From Chloroflexota bacterium (GTDB lineage Bacteria > Chloroflexota > Anaerolineae > Anaerolineales > Villigracilaceae), in the NCBI GenBank assembly GCA_024434165.1, contig QMIW01000012.1:1-59511 (forward strand): 59,511 nt of DNA. The letters are read 5' to 3'. Below are positions 7,510-18,466 of this stretch, piece after piece. The position numbers were made by a program, and so were the translations under genes. The notes below the pieces were generated by a model. That model worked only from the letters and a program-made list of their open reading frames with translations. It did no database searches and was not told the origin of the DNA. Within the stretch, counting starts at the first letter, position 1, and every line of letters begins with the position of its first letter.

Positions 7510-8387
7510 TGTCTGCTGCCCTGCGGCTCCCCGCTCAACATCTTCAACAGCTCGTCATATTCCTCATCGGGCATGCCAAACCAGTTCTCCGGTGCGGGGA
7601 ATGTTTTTTCGGTCACTTCTTTGACGTAACCATTCAGCCCCTCACGAATGACCGCGCCGGCATCTGCAAAGACTTTTGCCATGCGCGGCTTGAACTTGGG
7701 GTAGAGGGCGAAGGCGTCGTGATAGATAAGAAGCTGCCCATGCGCGTGCGGACCCGACCCCAGCGACATGATGATGCAGTTCTTCGCACGTTCGGTGATC
7801 AGTTGGCACAGCCGGTCGGGGACGAGTTCGAGCAGGATGCAGAACGCGCCCGCTTCTTCGAGCGCTTTGGCATCGTCCACGATCTTCTTTGCCAGCGATG
7901 CGGATTTCCCCTGCAAACGGAAACCGCCCAACGCGGAGACGGATTGCGGCGTGAGCCCGAGGTGACCGATGGCGGGAATGCCCGAGCGGACGATGCCCGC
8001 GATGCGGTCCGCCATTTCGATGCCGCCTTCGAGTTTGATCGAGTCGCAGCCTGCCTCCGCCATAAAGCGCCCCGCATTGCGGATGGCGGTCTCCACCGAG
8101 GGCTGGTAACTCATGTAGGGCATGTCGCCCACCAGCCAGACGTTGGGCGCGCCGCGCCGCACCGCCGCCGAATGACGAATCATATCGTCCATCGTGACGG
8201 GCAGGGTCGAGTCGTAGCCGAGCATGGTCATGCCGAGGCTGTCGCCGACGAGAATCATGTCCACGCCCGCCTGGTCTTGAAGATGGGCGGTGGGGTAGTC
8301 GTAGCAGGTAAGCCAGGTGATCGGTTTTCCCTCCGTCACTTTTTGGAACAGACCCGGCAGGGTCATTTTCTTTCTGGGTTCCGTCAT
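7497..8387 (-). CDS. panB: 3-methyl-2-oxobutanoate hydroxymethyltransferase
   Basis: Transfers a hydroxymethyl group from 5,10-methylene-THF to 2-oxoisovalerate, making ketopantoate for coenzyme A synthesis. The 296-residue protein carries the family landmarks LTCYDYPTAHLQDQAG, MILVGDSLGMTMLGYDSTLPVTMDDM, DSIKLEGG and PAIGHLGLTPQS. Start chosen at 8387 (MTEPRKKMTLPG), preceded by GGAGGAA at optimal spacing; a longer frame to 8444 would cover a hairpin. The last few residues (after GEPQ) come from the octamer array. panE, which acts next in the pathway, is 47 kb away in this window. Confidence 0.95.
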   Translation of the reverse strand: MTEPRKKMTLPGLFQKVTEGKPITWLTCYDYPTAHLQDQAGVDMILVGDSLGMTMLGYDSTLPVTMDDMIRHSAAVRRGAPNVWLVGDMPYMSYQPSVETAIRNAGRFMAEAGCDSIKLEGGIEMADRIAGIVRSGIPAIGHLGLTPQSVSALGGFRLQGKSASLAKKIVDDAKALEEAGAFCILLELVPDRLCQLITERAKNCIIMSLGSGPHAHGQLLIYHDAFALYPKFKPRMAKVFADAGAVIREGLNGYVKEVTEKTFPAPENWFGMPDEEYDELLKMLSGEPQGSRQVHR

Positions 8388-8405
8388 GGGTTCCTCCGTT
8401 GATGG

Positions 8406-8439
8406 GAAATAAAACAGGTCACGCATCAACGTGACCTGT
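8406..8439 (-). terminator. Hairpin with T-run upstream of panB
   Basis: A 10-bp stem of ACAGGTCACG with its complement around a 6-base loop, followed on the minus strand by TTTTATTT. It lies 20-50 bases ahead of the panB start. It may end transcription of the small upstream reading frame at 8451-8714 or act as a panB leader structure. Confidence 0.6.
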
Positions 8440-8450
8440 AACATTCGGTT

Positions 8451-8714
8451 TTATTTGTATGCAGCAGCATCGAGTTTGGAAAATCGCTCGAAGGGGCAGG
8501 GTCTGGTCATCTGCTGGCGGCGGGCGCGGGAATCTGCAAAACTTGGGGGCACGTACCAACTCCTGGGTCGGGGAGCAGCTCCCCGGTCCGCGTTTGAAGC
8601 GCGGGGTTTGCTCCGGCATTCATGCAGTTGCGGGATCCGCATCCGCATGGTTTTGTCCATTTGATCCAACATAGCGTCTTTAAATCTTTTATCACAAGCC
8701 GCGCATTGATACAA
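8451..8714 (-). CDS. Possible small zinc-ribbon protein or remnant
   Basis: An 87-codon frame begins at TTG with LYQCAACDKRFKDAML, a CxxC knuckle. A further cysteine near HEC and one near RPCPFERF could complete a metal site. The frame stays open and plausible upstream of the TTG (EFAGCDKIT) to the end of the YitT gene, so this may be the rest of an older gene. Its middle (SKPRASNADRGAAPRPRSW) is encoded by a GC-rich palindrome at 8566-8624. The terminator-like hairpin right after the stop supports transcription in this direction. There is no good start signal, so this is weak. The rest of the 400-base gap before the YitT gene holds nothing else I can support. Confidence 0.3.
   Translation of the reverse strand: MYQCAACDKRFKDAMLDQMDKTMRMRIPQLHECRSKPRASNADRGAAPRPRSWYVPPSFADSRARRQQMTRPCPFERFSKLDAAAYK
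8566..8624. repeat. GC-rich double palindrome
   Basis: GGGGAGC facing GCTCCCC, then CCGCG facing CGCGG, ending GTTTGCTCC. Style is similar to the GC-palindromes at 29.2 and 58.4 kb but without clear identity. Confidence 0.5.
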
Positions 8715-8790
8715 CGTGATTTTGTCACATCCCGCAAACTCAAAAATAATTTCATATTGTCGGTCGTTTTGGTGAACAAAGCGGCGTGTA

Positions 8791-9675
8791 CTATCGGGCT
8801 TTCAGCGGTTTGAAGCCCTCCCCCAACGCTTCATGCGCAACGCCGATGACCATGAAGGCTTCGGGGTCTTTCTCGTGAACGATGGCTTTGAGGGTCGCCA
8901 ACTCGGCGCGGCTGACCACGCAATACAGCACGGGACGCGAATTGCCCGTGTAAGCGCCCCTGCCTTCGAGCCAGGTTACGCCGCGCTCCATCTCATCGAG
9001 GATGCAGGCGGAAACCTCTTCGGGTTTCGCCGTTACGATCATCGCCGTGCGCACGGTCCCGCCGCCTTCCAATACGGTCTCGGCGACCAGACCGCTGATG
9101 TAGAGCGCGATCATCGCGTAGAGGGCGGCTTTCCAGCCAAAGACAAACCCGGCGGAAAGGATGACGGCAGTATCCACCATGAGGTAACTTTGGGTCATCG
9201 AGATCCCGCGCCAGTTGTTGAGGATGCGGGCGAGGATATCCGAACCGCCGCTGGTGCCGCGCGCGCGATACACCAGCCCATAGCCCACGCCGCTGACGAT
9301 GGCTCCATAAAGCGAGTTGAGGAAGATATCGCCTTTCAGGTCGTCTATCAACACCTGCGAGTACTCCACGAAGGCGGGAACTTTCAAAAGCAGGTCGGTA
9401 AAAACGGAATAGGTAACGATGGCAGCCGCTGTGCGCATGGCAAATTTGAATCCGCCCAGGAAGCGCCAGCCCAGCAGAAAGAGCGGCACGTTGCCGATGA
9501 AGACCATCAAGCCGATGGGCCAGCCGGTGATGTGGTTGAGAATCTGCGCGATGCCGCTCACGCCGCCCGAAGCGAGGTCCGCAGGGATGAAGAACAGCCG
9601 CAGGCTGACCGCCTGGATCAAACTGGAGGCGACGATCAAAAGATAATCCCAAATTGACGGCAGGTATTTTTTCAT
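8791..9675 (-). CDS. YitT family membrane protein (DUF161-DUF2179)
   Basis: A 294-residue integral membrane protein with five or six hydrophobic segments in the first 200 residues (SIWDYLLIVASSLIQAVSLRL; FFIPADLASGGVSGIAQIL), then a soluble C-terminal DUF2179 domain (GVTWLEGRGAYTGNSRPVLYCVVSRAE). The family is widespread and its transport role is not settled. Start at 9675 has AAAGGA five bases upstream and a TATAAT box 22 bases before the ATG, so this transcript has a normal leader. Divergent from the flippase-like gene. Confidence 0.9.
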   Translation of the reverse strand: MKKYLPSIWDYLLIVASSLIQAVSLRLFFIPADLASGGVSGIAQILNHITGWPIGLMVFIGNVPLFLLGWRFLGGFKFAMRTAAAIVTYSVFTDLLLKVPAFVEYSQVLIDDLKGDIFLNSLYGAIVSGVGYGLVYRARGTSGGSDILARILNNWRGISMTQSYLMVDTAVILSAGFVFGWKAALYAMIALYISGLVAETVLEGGGTVRTAMIVTAKPEEVSACILDEMERGVTWLEGRGAYTGNSRPVLYCVVSRAELATLKAIVHEKDPEAFMVIGVAHEALGEGFKPLKAR

Positions 9676-9697
9676 GGTGAGTCCTTTCAGGGCGGAG

Positions 9698-9703
9698 ATT
9701 ATA
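9698..9703 (-). promoter_or_regulatory. -10 box of the YitT gene
   Basis: TATAAT on the minus strand, 22 bases before the ATG at 9675, with a Shine-Dalgarno site between. Confidence 0.5.
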
Positions 9704-9728
9704 GCCGAGGAGAGTTTTCAATATTTGG

Positions 9729-9734
9729 TACAAT
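9729..9734 (+). promoter_or_regulatory. -10 box, near-leaderless, flippase-like gene
   Basis: TACAAT eight bases before the ATG at 9743, with no Shine-Dalgarno site between. Confidence 0.5.
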
Positions 9735-9742
9735 CACGCCCT

Positions 9743-10753
9743 ATGCAAATGAAGAAGTGGCAGTTCTGGCTCGGAGTGCTCATCAGCATTCTGTTTCTCT
9801 GGCTTGCCCTGCGCGGGCTTCACCTGGGCGATTTTTGGAGTGCGGTACAGAAAGCGAACTATATCTGGCTCCTGCCAGGTATTTTTGTGTATTTTGTCGG
9901 CGTGTGGGTGCGGGCGTGGCGGTGGCATTACCTGCTCGGTCCCATCAAGAAAATCCCCACCCGGACCATGTTCCCCATCACGACCATCGGCTACATGGGC
10001 AATAACATCTATCCTGCGCGGGCGGGCGAGGTGCTGCGCGCGGTCATTCTGAAGCGCAGGGAGGGCGTGCCCGTCTCTGCTTCGCTGGCAACCATCATTG
10101 TGGAACGCATCTTCGACGGCGTGGTGATGCTGGCGTTTGTGTTCGTCAACCTGCCTGAACTTGCCAAACTGACCAGCGACTCCGGCGTTGTAGGCAACAT
10201 CCAGCAGGCGGCGCTCTACGGCACGGGGATTTTCATCGGCGCGTTGATCCTCTTTTTGCTGGCAGCCATGTTCCCGCAAAGAAGCATCACGATCGGCACA
10301 TGGCTGATCGAGCGGCTGACCCCGGAACGGCTGCACGAAAAACTCAACAGCATCATGCACAAGTTCCTGGATGGGCTGGCTGCGCTTCGCTCCCCGCTCA
10401 ACGTGTTGATGGTTTTCCTGACCTCGGTGCTCATCTGGCTGCTGGAGACCGGCAAATACTGGTTTGTGATGCACGCCTTCGATTTCAACGTCTCGTTCTT
10501 TGCGCTGATGCTGATGAACGGCATCGTGAATCTGGCCACCACCATCCCGTCCGCTCCGGGGTACATTGGCACGTTCGACGCGCCGGGCATCGCCGTGCTG
10601 ACGGCTTACGGCGTGAGTCAAGCCACAGCGGCTGGATACACGCTCGTGCTGCACGTGGCGTTATGGTTCCCAATCACCCTGCTGGGCGCGTATTACATGG
10701 CGCGCGAAGGAATCAAGTGGTCGGATAGTTTGAGAGAAGAAACCAAGGAATAA
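9743..10753 (+). CDS. Lysylphosphatidylglycerol synthase TM-region / UPF0104 flippase-like protein
   Basis: A 336-residue inner-membrane protein with about eight hydrophobic segments, matching the integral-membrane domain of the MprF/AglD group. It has no cytoplasmic aminoacyl-transferase domain, so a role in flipping or handling a lipid intermediate is more likely than lysyl-lipid synthesis (inference). Motifs include GYMGNNIYPARAGEVLRA near residue 85 and TTIPSAPGYIGTFDAPGIAVL late in the protein, both typical of the family. Start set at the ATG at 9743 just after a TACAAT box; the longer frame to 9674 crosses that promoter. A following FAD oxidoreductase is separated by a hairpin. Confidence 0.85.
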   Translation: MQMKKWQFWLGVLISILFLWLALRGLHLGDFWSAVQKANYIWLLPGIFVYFVGVWVRAWRWHYLLGPIKKIPTRTMFPITTIGYMGNNIYPARAGEVLRAVILKRREGVPVSASLATIIVERIFDGVVMLAFVFVNLPELAKLTSDSGVVGNIQQAALYGTGIFIGALILFLLAAMFPQRSITIGTWLIERLTPERLHEKLNSIMHKFLDGLAALRSPLNVLMVFLTSVLIWLLETGKYWFVMHAFDFNVSFFALMLMNGIVNLATTIPSAPGYIGTFDAPGIAVLTAYGVSQATAAGYTLVLHVALWFPITLLGAYYMAREGIKWSDSLREETKE

Positions 10754-10755
10754 TC

Positions 10756-10796
10756 ATGTCATTGCGAGTGGCGCGAGGCGCCGCTCGCAATGACAT
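10756..10796. repeat. ATGTCATTGC palindrome, compact copy
   Basis: Arms of 19 bases starting ATGTCATTGCGAG, one mismatch (a G-T wobble in RNA), loop GAG. Member of a family with copies at 27095 and 53834. It sits between the flippase-like gene and the FAD oxidoreductase gene. Confidence 0.85.
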
Positions 10797-10811
10797 AATA
10801 ATGAGGAATTA

Positions 10812-12086
<1,275 letters not shown>

Positions 12087-12109
12087 AAGCAAAATTTGTA
12101 GACATGTGC

Positions 12110-12115
12110 TAAAAT
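12110..12115 (+). promoter_or_regulatory. Extended -10 upstream of the TcmP-like gene
   Basis: TGCTAAAAT, an extended -10 form, 33 bases before the ATG at 12149. AGGAGG at 12136-12141 serves as ribosome-binding site. Confidence 0.5.
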
Positions 12116-12148
12116 CCGAAATACATTTGGCTGTCAGGAGGTTAGCGC

Positions 12149-12952
12149 ATGCCTATTGAAAATGGAGTTGGTTATGGAGAATATACGGGGGTAAAAATTG
12201 AACACTTGTCAAAAATAATTGCAATGCACTTGGCAATCACCCAAGCGGTAATCAAGAAACATGCTTCTTACTATGAACCTGAATATCGCTATGTTGACTT
12301 AACGGCAGGAAAAGGTAGCACTCCCGATGGAACTATGGGCAGTCCAGTTGTTTTTCTTACGAAAGCCAGTGATCCAAAGTTTGACATTCCCTTTCGTGCT
12401 GATTTGATTGAACGTGAGCCAAAAAACATTGAGGAACTCAAAAAGACCATATCAGCACACTCCACCAAATTTTTACAGCAAGGAAAAATCTATTATTACC
12501 CTGACGACTATGAGAAGGTGATCCCAAATTTATTCAAATCGAAAAAAGATTTTGAGCTGGGGCTCGTTTATGTTGACCCAACTGGAACAAAAGACTTGCC
12601 AGATATTAAAACACTTGCCTTTATATCCAAAATGAGACCCCGCATGGAAATTCTTTTTTACCTGTCTGCGACAGGCGTTAAGCGACAATTCCAACAAACT
12701 CATAATCTTTTGGAAGATTTTTTGAATGCGACGGGCAAGCAACATTGGTTAATCCGAAAACCAATCAAGGGTGACAGACATCAGTGGACATTCCTGCTGG
12801 GCAGCAATTCAGATCTGTTTAAGCCGTACAAAAGCATAAGAAGCTATTTTTATCTTCTGAATTCGCCTGAAGGACAACAAGTCTTTGAAAAAATGAATTT
12901 AAGTCAGGAACAAAGAACTGAGCACAGACAACCACGACTAGATGGATTTTGA
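12149..12952 (+). CDS. tcmP: Three-Cys-motif partner protein, TcmP-like
   Basis: A 267-residue protein of the family always found beside three-Cys Gp37/Gp68 proteins; function unknown. Visible motifs resemble a SAM-type Rossmann fold: [10 protein letters not shown] (about residue 48) like motif I, LIEREPKN like the acidic strand, and LVYVDPTGT (about 139) like a motif IV DPxG. I infer a nucleic-acid methyltransferase-like fold, not a proven activity. Shine-Dalgarno AGGAGG and an extended -10 precede it. Codon and base use are clearly more AT-rich than the flanking genes, a sign of transfer. It is followed 47 bases downstream by its partner. Confidence 0.82.
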   Translation: MPIENGVGYGEYTGVKIEHLSKIIAMHLAITQAVIKKHASYYEPEYRYVDLTAGKGSTPDGTMGSPVVFLTKASDPKFDIPFRADLIEREPKNIEELKKTISAHSTKFLQQGKIYYYPDDYEKVIPNLFKSKKDFELGLVYVDPTGTKDLPDIKTLAFISKMRPRMEILFYLSATGVKRQFQQTHNLLEDFLNATGKQHWLIRKPIKGDRHQWTFLLGSNSDLFKPYKSIRSYFYLLNSPEGQQVFEKMNLSQEQRTEHRQPRLDGF

Positions 12953-12999
12953 AAATCAAAACATTTGTGCTATTATTGAACTGTTCTCTCGGAGGAGAA

Positions 13000-13728
13000 A
13001 TGGCTACCCAATCTCGAATCGAGTGGACCGAATCGACATGGAATCCACTTACAGGCTGTAACAAGATCAGCCCCGGCTGTAAGCACTGTTACGCAGAACG
13101 CATGGCAAAGCGTCTTCAAGCCATGGGGCAACCAAACTATGCGAATGGCTTCAAGTTAACCATGCATCCGCAAGCACTTGAAAAACCTTTGGAATGGAAA
13201 ACTCCGCAGGTTATCTTTGTCAATTCCATGAGCGACCTGTTCCACAAGGATGTGCCTTTGGAATTTATTCAAAGTGTGTTCGATGTCATGAAACGCGCTC
13301 ATTGGCATCAATTCCAGGTGTTGACCAAACGCTCCGAACGGTTAATGGAACTTAGCCCACAACTCGAGTGGACGGATAATATCTGGATGGGTGTCAGTGT
13401 CGAGAATGCTGATTATACGTTCAGAATTGATCACCTGCGAAAAACGGGAGCAAAAATAAAATTTTTATCCGTTGAGCCGCTGTTGGGTCCCATTCCGAAA
13501 ATGAATTTGAAGGGGATCAATTGGGTCATTGTTGGCGGTGAATCGGGACCCGGAGCGCGCCCCCTGCAAAGAGAATGGGTCGTTGATATTAAGAATCAGT
13601 GTTTAAAAGCAAAAGTTCCATTCTTTTTCAAACAATGGGGGGGAGTACAAAAAAAGAAGACTGGCAGATTGCTGGATGGCAGGACTTGGGATCAAATGCC
13701 AAAGGAGATGAATTTGGCAAAAGCGTAA
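13000..13728 (+). CDS. Phage Gp37/Gp68-like three-Cys-motif protein (DUF5131)
   Basis: A 242-residue protein opening with [16 protein letters not shown] and the three-cysteine cluster C20, C27, C30 (CX6CX2[14 protein letters not shown]). The spacing and the following YAE resemble non-canonical radical SAM enzymes, so a 4Fe-4S cluster is likely (inference). [46 protein letters not shown] and [13 protein letters not shown] are family hallmarks along the chain. These genes occur in phages and mobile regions; the substrate has not been established to my knowledge. Start at 13000 is fixed by GGAGGAG. A strong terminator follows the stop. Confidence 0.88.
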   Translation: MATQSRIEWTESTWNPLTGCNKISPGCKHCYAERMAKRLQAMGQPNYANGFKLTMHPQALEKPLEWKTPQVIFVNSMSDLFHKDVPLEFIQSVFDVMKRAHWHQFQVLTKRSERLMELSPQLEWTDNIWMGVSVENADYTFRIDHLRKTGAKIKFLSVEPLLGPIPKMNLKGINWVIVGGESGPGARPLQREWVVDIKNQCLKAKVPFFFKQWGGVQKKKTGRLLDGRTWDQMPKEMNLAKA

Positions 13729-13736
13729 TCAATTCT

Positions 13737-13765
13737 AAGGTGGCAGATTGCCACCTTCTTTTATT
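13737..13765 (+). terminator. Rho-independent terminator of the three-Cys pair
   Basis: Nine-base stem AAGGTGGCA / TGCCACCTT with loop GAT, followed by CTTTTATT. Confidence 0.85.
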
Positions 13766-13776
13766 CAATCAAATAA

Positions 13777-14676
13777 TTACAAAAAGAACTCTGGCGCGAA
13801 GGTCAGGTAATTTTCGAACTTCCCGAATGGCACATTGCTCATCAGCACGGCGGTGAAGGCGTCAACCCGGTATTTCCTTTTGACAAAATAATCAACCGCC
13901 TTTTGGTTGACCAGCGGCACAGAGACGCCAAAATCATCGCCCTTTTCGGCGGCAAGGCTTTCCGCGTGGGCAAGCACAGCGGGAAAATCATCGGCGTTCA
14001 ACACGGCAAACGGACCGTGATTCCCGCCGACATAGCCGTAGCCAACCACCTCCCCGCCCCGCTTGTAGACAAATCCTTCGCGCATGGATGCCAGCCAGCG
14101 GTGGATTCCTCCGCGCGTGTGGCTGAGGATTTCACGGTCAATGCGGTTCACGGCTTCGAGGTGGGCGCTCAAATCTATCGGCTCGATGGTCAGGTCGGTC
14201 GGCACGGTCACTTTTTCGGCTTTGCGGCTGAAATACTTGAGCATGATGCGTCCATACACGCCCAGGCGCATGTAATTGAACAGGGCGCGTTCGTCCAGCG
14301 TGGCGATGATGGTGCGGTAACGCGCGCTGGTATCGGCAAAGGCGCGGGATAAGAGCCCGCTTCCGACCCCCGCCGATTGCTGGTTCGGCGCCATGAAGAA
14401 TTCGGTCAACTCCTGGAATCCGTCGTGTTCGAGGGTTCGGGCATAGCCCAGTATCTCGCCGTCTCGTTCCGCCACCCAGAACCGGGATGCGGTTTCCGCC
14501 AGGAAATCAAACAGGGGTTTGCGTTTTTGCCAGATCGCGTTGAGCATCTCCGGGTCGTTCCCGCCGGTGATGGCTTGGACGTTCATGCGTTCGCTGTAAT
14601 CCATGATGGATTTGAGGAAGACTTGAAAGACAGCGAACGAATCTGCGAGGGTGCCGGGCCGGTATGTGACGGTCAT
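13777..14676 (-). CDS. Tandem GNAT N-acetyltransferase
   Basis: A 299-residue protein with a GNAT domain in the first half (RFWVAERDGEILGYARTLE; FFMAPNQQSAGVGSGLLSRAF, the acetyl-CoA pyrophosphate loop being GVGSGLL). The second half is a degenerate GNAT-like unit (GFVYKRGGEVVGYGYVGG). The acceptor is unknown. Start placed at 14676 (MTVTYRPGTLAD), with AAAGGG upstream and a TATAAT box at 14729-14734 on the same strand. A longer frame to 14841 would run through that promoter and into the neighbouring gene's 3' end. Confidence 0.82.
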   Translation of the reverse strand: MTVTYRPGTLADSFAVFQVFLKSIMDYSERMNVQAITGGNDPEMLNAIWQKRKPLFDFLAETASRFWVAERDGEILGYARTLEHDGFQELTEFFMAPNQQSAGVGSGLLSRAFADTSARYRTIIATLDERALFNYMRLGVYGRIMLKYFSRKAEKVTVPTDLTIEPIDLSAHLEAVNRIDREILSHTRGGIHRWLASMREGFVYKRGGEVVGYGYVGGNHGPFAVLNADDFPAVLAHAESLAAEKGDDFGVSVPLVNQKAVDYFVKRKYRVDAFTAVLMSNVPFGKFENYLTFAPEFFL

Positions 14677-14728
14677 GGATAAAATTCCCTTTCGTGTTGT
14701 CTGGGCGCTTGGGACGATATGTCCGGGC

Positions 14729-14734
14729 ATTATA
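14729..14734 (-). promoter_or_regulatory. -10 box of the tandem GNAT gene
   Basis: TATAAT on the minus strand, about 53 bases before the ATG at 14676. Confidence 0.45.
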
Positions 14735-14801
14735 GCATCCAGCCTTAACGGAAAAGCCCCCCGAATGGGATATTTCGGGAGGCTGTCCTGGATGGTTGGG
14801 G

Positions 14802-15794
14802 CTATTCGCCCTTGGCGTGCGGGTATGGGCTCCAATCGCACAGGTTGATGAAGGGGGTGGTCAACCCGCCTTCGACGAGGAAGGACTTCATCAGCCCGTT
14901 CGTATGGGTGTACGCGCCTTCGAGGTTATAGTTGGGCGCCCAGGCATAGGCATAGTATCTGCCGTTGGGAAGGAGCACGCTGTAAATGTACTCGTTCTCG
15001 TCGATGGCAAACTGGATGCGTTCTCCGGTCACAGCGTTTTCGAAGTAGAGCGTCATGGGCGGGTTGAACTCGCTCGGGTAGCACAGGTTGCCGGTGACCG
15101 TCCCATGCGGCGGGACATCAGTTACAGCCTGCTTCTTTACGCGGATATCCACGTAGATCGGGGCATTTGCCTTGTCGCCGCCGCCAAAGAGCGCGCCGGA
15201 GGCGTTTCGTAAAATCCAGTAACCTCTGTAGGAACCCTCGGCGGTCGGAGCCGTGAAGGTGATCGAGACGTCAATGTATTGACCGGGGGACACGTAACCG
15301 GGCAGGCGTACGGAGGTTGTGCCTCCGAGTTGGTCGCCGCCGTTGAAGACGAGCGTGTAATCGGGCGACCAGGCGCAGGTGCCGCGGTTCTTGATGCGCC
15401 AGGTCTTGACGAAGGTCTCACCGGGGCGCAGGGTCGTTCCATCGGGAATGGTCACATCCTTGAGAAACGCCATCCAGTCACAGTAGGTAACGGGAGCGAC
15501 AGTCGGTGAAGCCGTCGGCGTGGGCGCGGCTGTGTTGGTTACAGGAGCAACTGTCGCCGTGGGAGGAGGCGGGGTTTGCGTCGGCGCGTTGAGGGTCAGC
15601 GCAATCGTCGTCTGCGTCACTATCGCCTGGACGGTGGCTTGCGGGTCGGGTTGGGGCTGGTCTCTTTGCAGTAAAGGCATGGCAAATACGCTGAGGGGAA
15701 ACAGCGCAAGCACGCACAATGCCAGAATGCCAAAAATAATAAGAATGGTGTTGGTTGTAAGTTTCACGATGAACCTCTTTCTGTCAGCCACCAT
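14802..15794 (-). CDS. Membrane-anchored NBR1-Ig-like domain protein
   Basis: A 330-residue extracytoplasmic protein. Residues ~10-40 (FIVKLTTNTILIIFGILALCVLALF) form a signal anchor. A threonine/proline-rich linker (TQTPPPPTATVAPVTNTAAP) follows. Then comes an NBR1-type Ig-like domain beginning FLKDVTIPDGTTLRPGETFVKTWRIKNRGTCAW in the usual pattern (only part quoted: KTWRIKNRGTCAWSPDY). The C-terminal ~100 residues look like a beta-sandwich carboxypeptidase-regulatory or similar fold (GTVTGNLCYPSEFNPPMTLY). Likely an adhesive or cell-surface role; function not established. Start set at 15794; an in-frame start at 15887 would overlap the divergent DinB promoter. Confidence 0.8.
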   Translation of the reverse strand: MVADRKRFIVKLTTNTILIIFGILALCVLALFPLSVFAMPLLQRDQPQPDPQATVQAIVTQTTIALTLNAPTQTPPPPTATVAPVTNTAAPTPTASPTVAPVTYCDWMAFLKDVTIPDGTTLRPGETFVKTWRIKNRGTCAWSPDYTLVFNGGDQLGGTTSVRLPGYVSPGQYIDVSITFTAPTAEGSYRGYWILRNASGALFGGGDKANAPIYVDIRVKKQAVTDVPPHGTVTGNLCYPSEFNPPMTLYFENAVTGERIQFAIDENEYIYSVLLPNGRYYAYAWAPNYNLEGAYTHTNGLMKSFLVEGGLTTPFINLCDWSPYPHAKGE

Positions 15795-15864
15795 AGAACG
15801 AAGGGGACTGGAAAAAGGTTCCCAAAGACATGGTACTTTTGTACCGACGCGGAACAAAGTAAGA

Positions 15865-15870
15865 TACAAT
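15865..15870 (+). promoter_or_regulatory. -10 box, near-leaderless, DinB-family gene
   Basis: TACAAT seven bases before the ATG at 15878. Confidence 0.5.
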
Positions 15871-15877
15871 CGGCGGA

Positions 15878-16432
15878 ATGATTTCATCCGACCTGCTCAA
15901 CCCCCTGATTCTTTCGGCGTTTACCGGAAAAATTACCTGGCTGGAGGCATCCACCCAATATCCGTTGGACGAGTTCATCGAAACGTTTTACAGCACGCGC
16001 GAACGGACGCATGAACGGCTCGACGGGCTGACCGACGCACAGGCGGCGTTCGTTTCGGATGCGCATCCGTTCTGGTCCATCAGCGAGTCGGTTACGCATT
16101 TGGTGTACACGCAGGGCTTTTATCACAACAAACTGCTGGATATTTCCACGAGCCAGATGCCGCATATTGTGGAAGCGGCAAAAGGATTCGGCGAGGGCGC
16201 GAGGCGGAATGTGCTGGTCAGGGATTTGGCGGTCAGCCTGAACGCGGCAACGGAGCGCATCCGGGTCGTGATTGAGGGCACACGCAATTCACATGATCCG
16301 CAAAGGACGGAGGTCAGCCCGTTCTTCGGCGTGTGCAATTACCGAACGTGGATTCTGCTCCTGCTTGCACACGAAGTGGATCACTTGCGCCAGATCGCAG
16401 CGATGCGCAGCGTGGCGAAATTGAATGCGTAG
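15878..16432 (+). CDS. DinB superfamily protein
   Basis: A 184-residue four-helix-bundle protein of the DinB/YfiT superfamily of putative metal-dependent enzymes. Candidate metal-ligand histidines are in SESVTHLVYTQGF (near residue 74) and at the end in LLLAHEVDHLRQIAAM, where HEVDH gives two, the usual three-His layout. Family members include thiol transferases, but substrate cannot be inferred. The start is next to a TACAAT box. The 3' end faces gyrB across paired hairpins. Confidence 0.82.
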   Translation: MISSDLLNPLILSAFTGKITWLEASTQYPLDEFIETFYSTRERTHERLDGLTDAQAAFVSDAHPFWSISESVTHLVYTQGFYHNKLLDISTSQMPHIVEAAKGFGEGARRNVLVRDLAVSLNAATERIRVVIEGTRNSHDPQRTEVSPFFGVCNYRTWILLLLAHEVDHLRQIAAMRSVAKLNA

Positions 16433-16452
16433 GTCACGCTAAAATGTGACCT
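16431..16452. terminator. AGGTCAC hairpin at DinB gene end
   Basis: AGGTCAC facing GTGACCT across a short A-rich loop, directly at the stop of the DinB gene and followed by an A-run. The stem is similar to the one upstream of panB at 8414-8439, and may be a repeat. Confidence 0.5.
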
Positions 16453-16453
16453 G

Positions 16454-16485
16454 CAAAAAAACAGCCCCGCGTTTGCGGGGCTGTT
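16454..16485 (-). terminator. Rho-independent terminator of gyrB
   Basis: On the minus strand an 11-base stem AACAGCCCCGC with loop AAAC and a run of seven T. It lies 14 bases after the gyrB stop. Confidence 0.92.
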
Positions 16486-16498
16486 CGGTTTAACCAAA

Positions 16499-18442
<1,944 letters not shown>

Positions 18443-18466
18443 TCAAAAAGAAGAATGGTCGAATTT

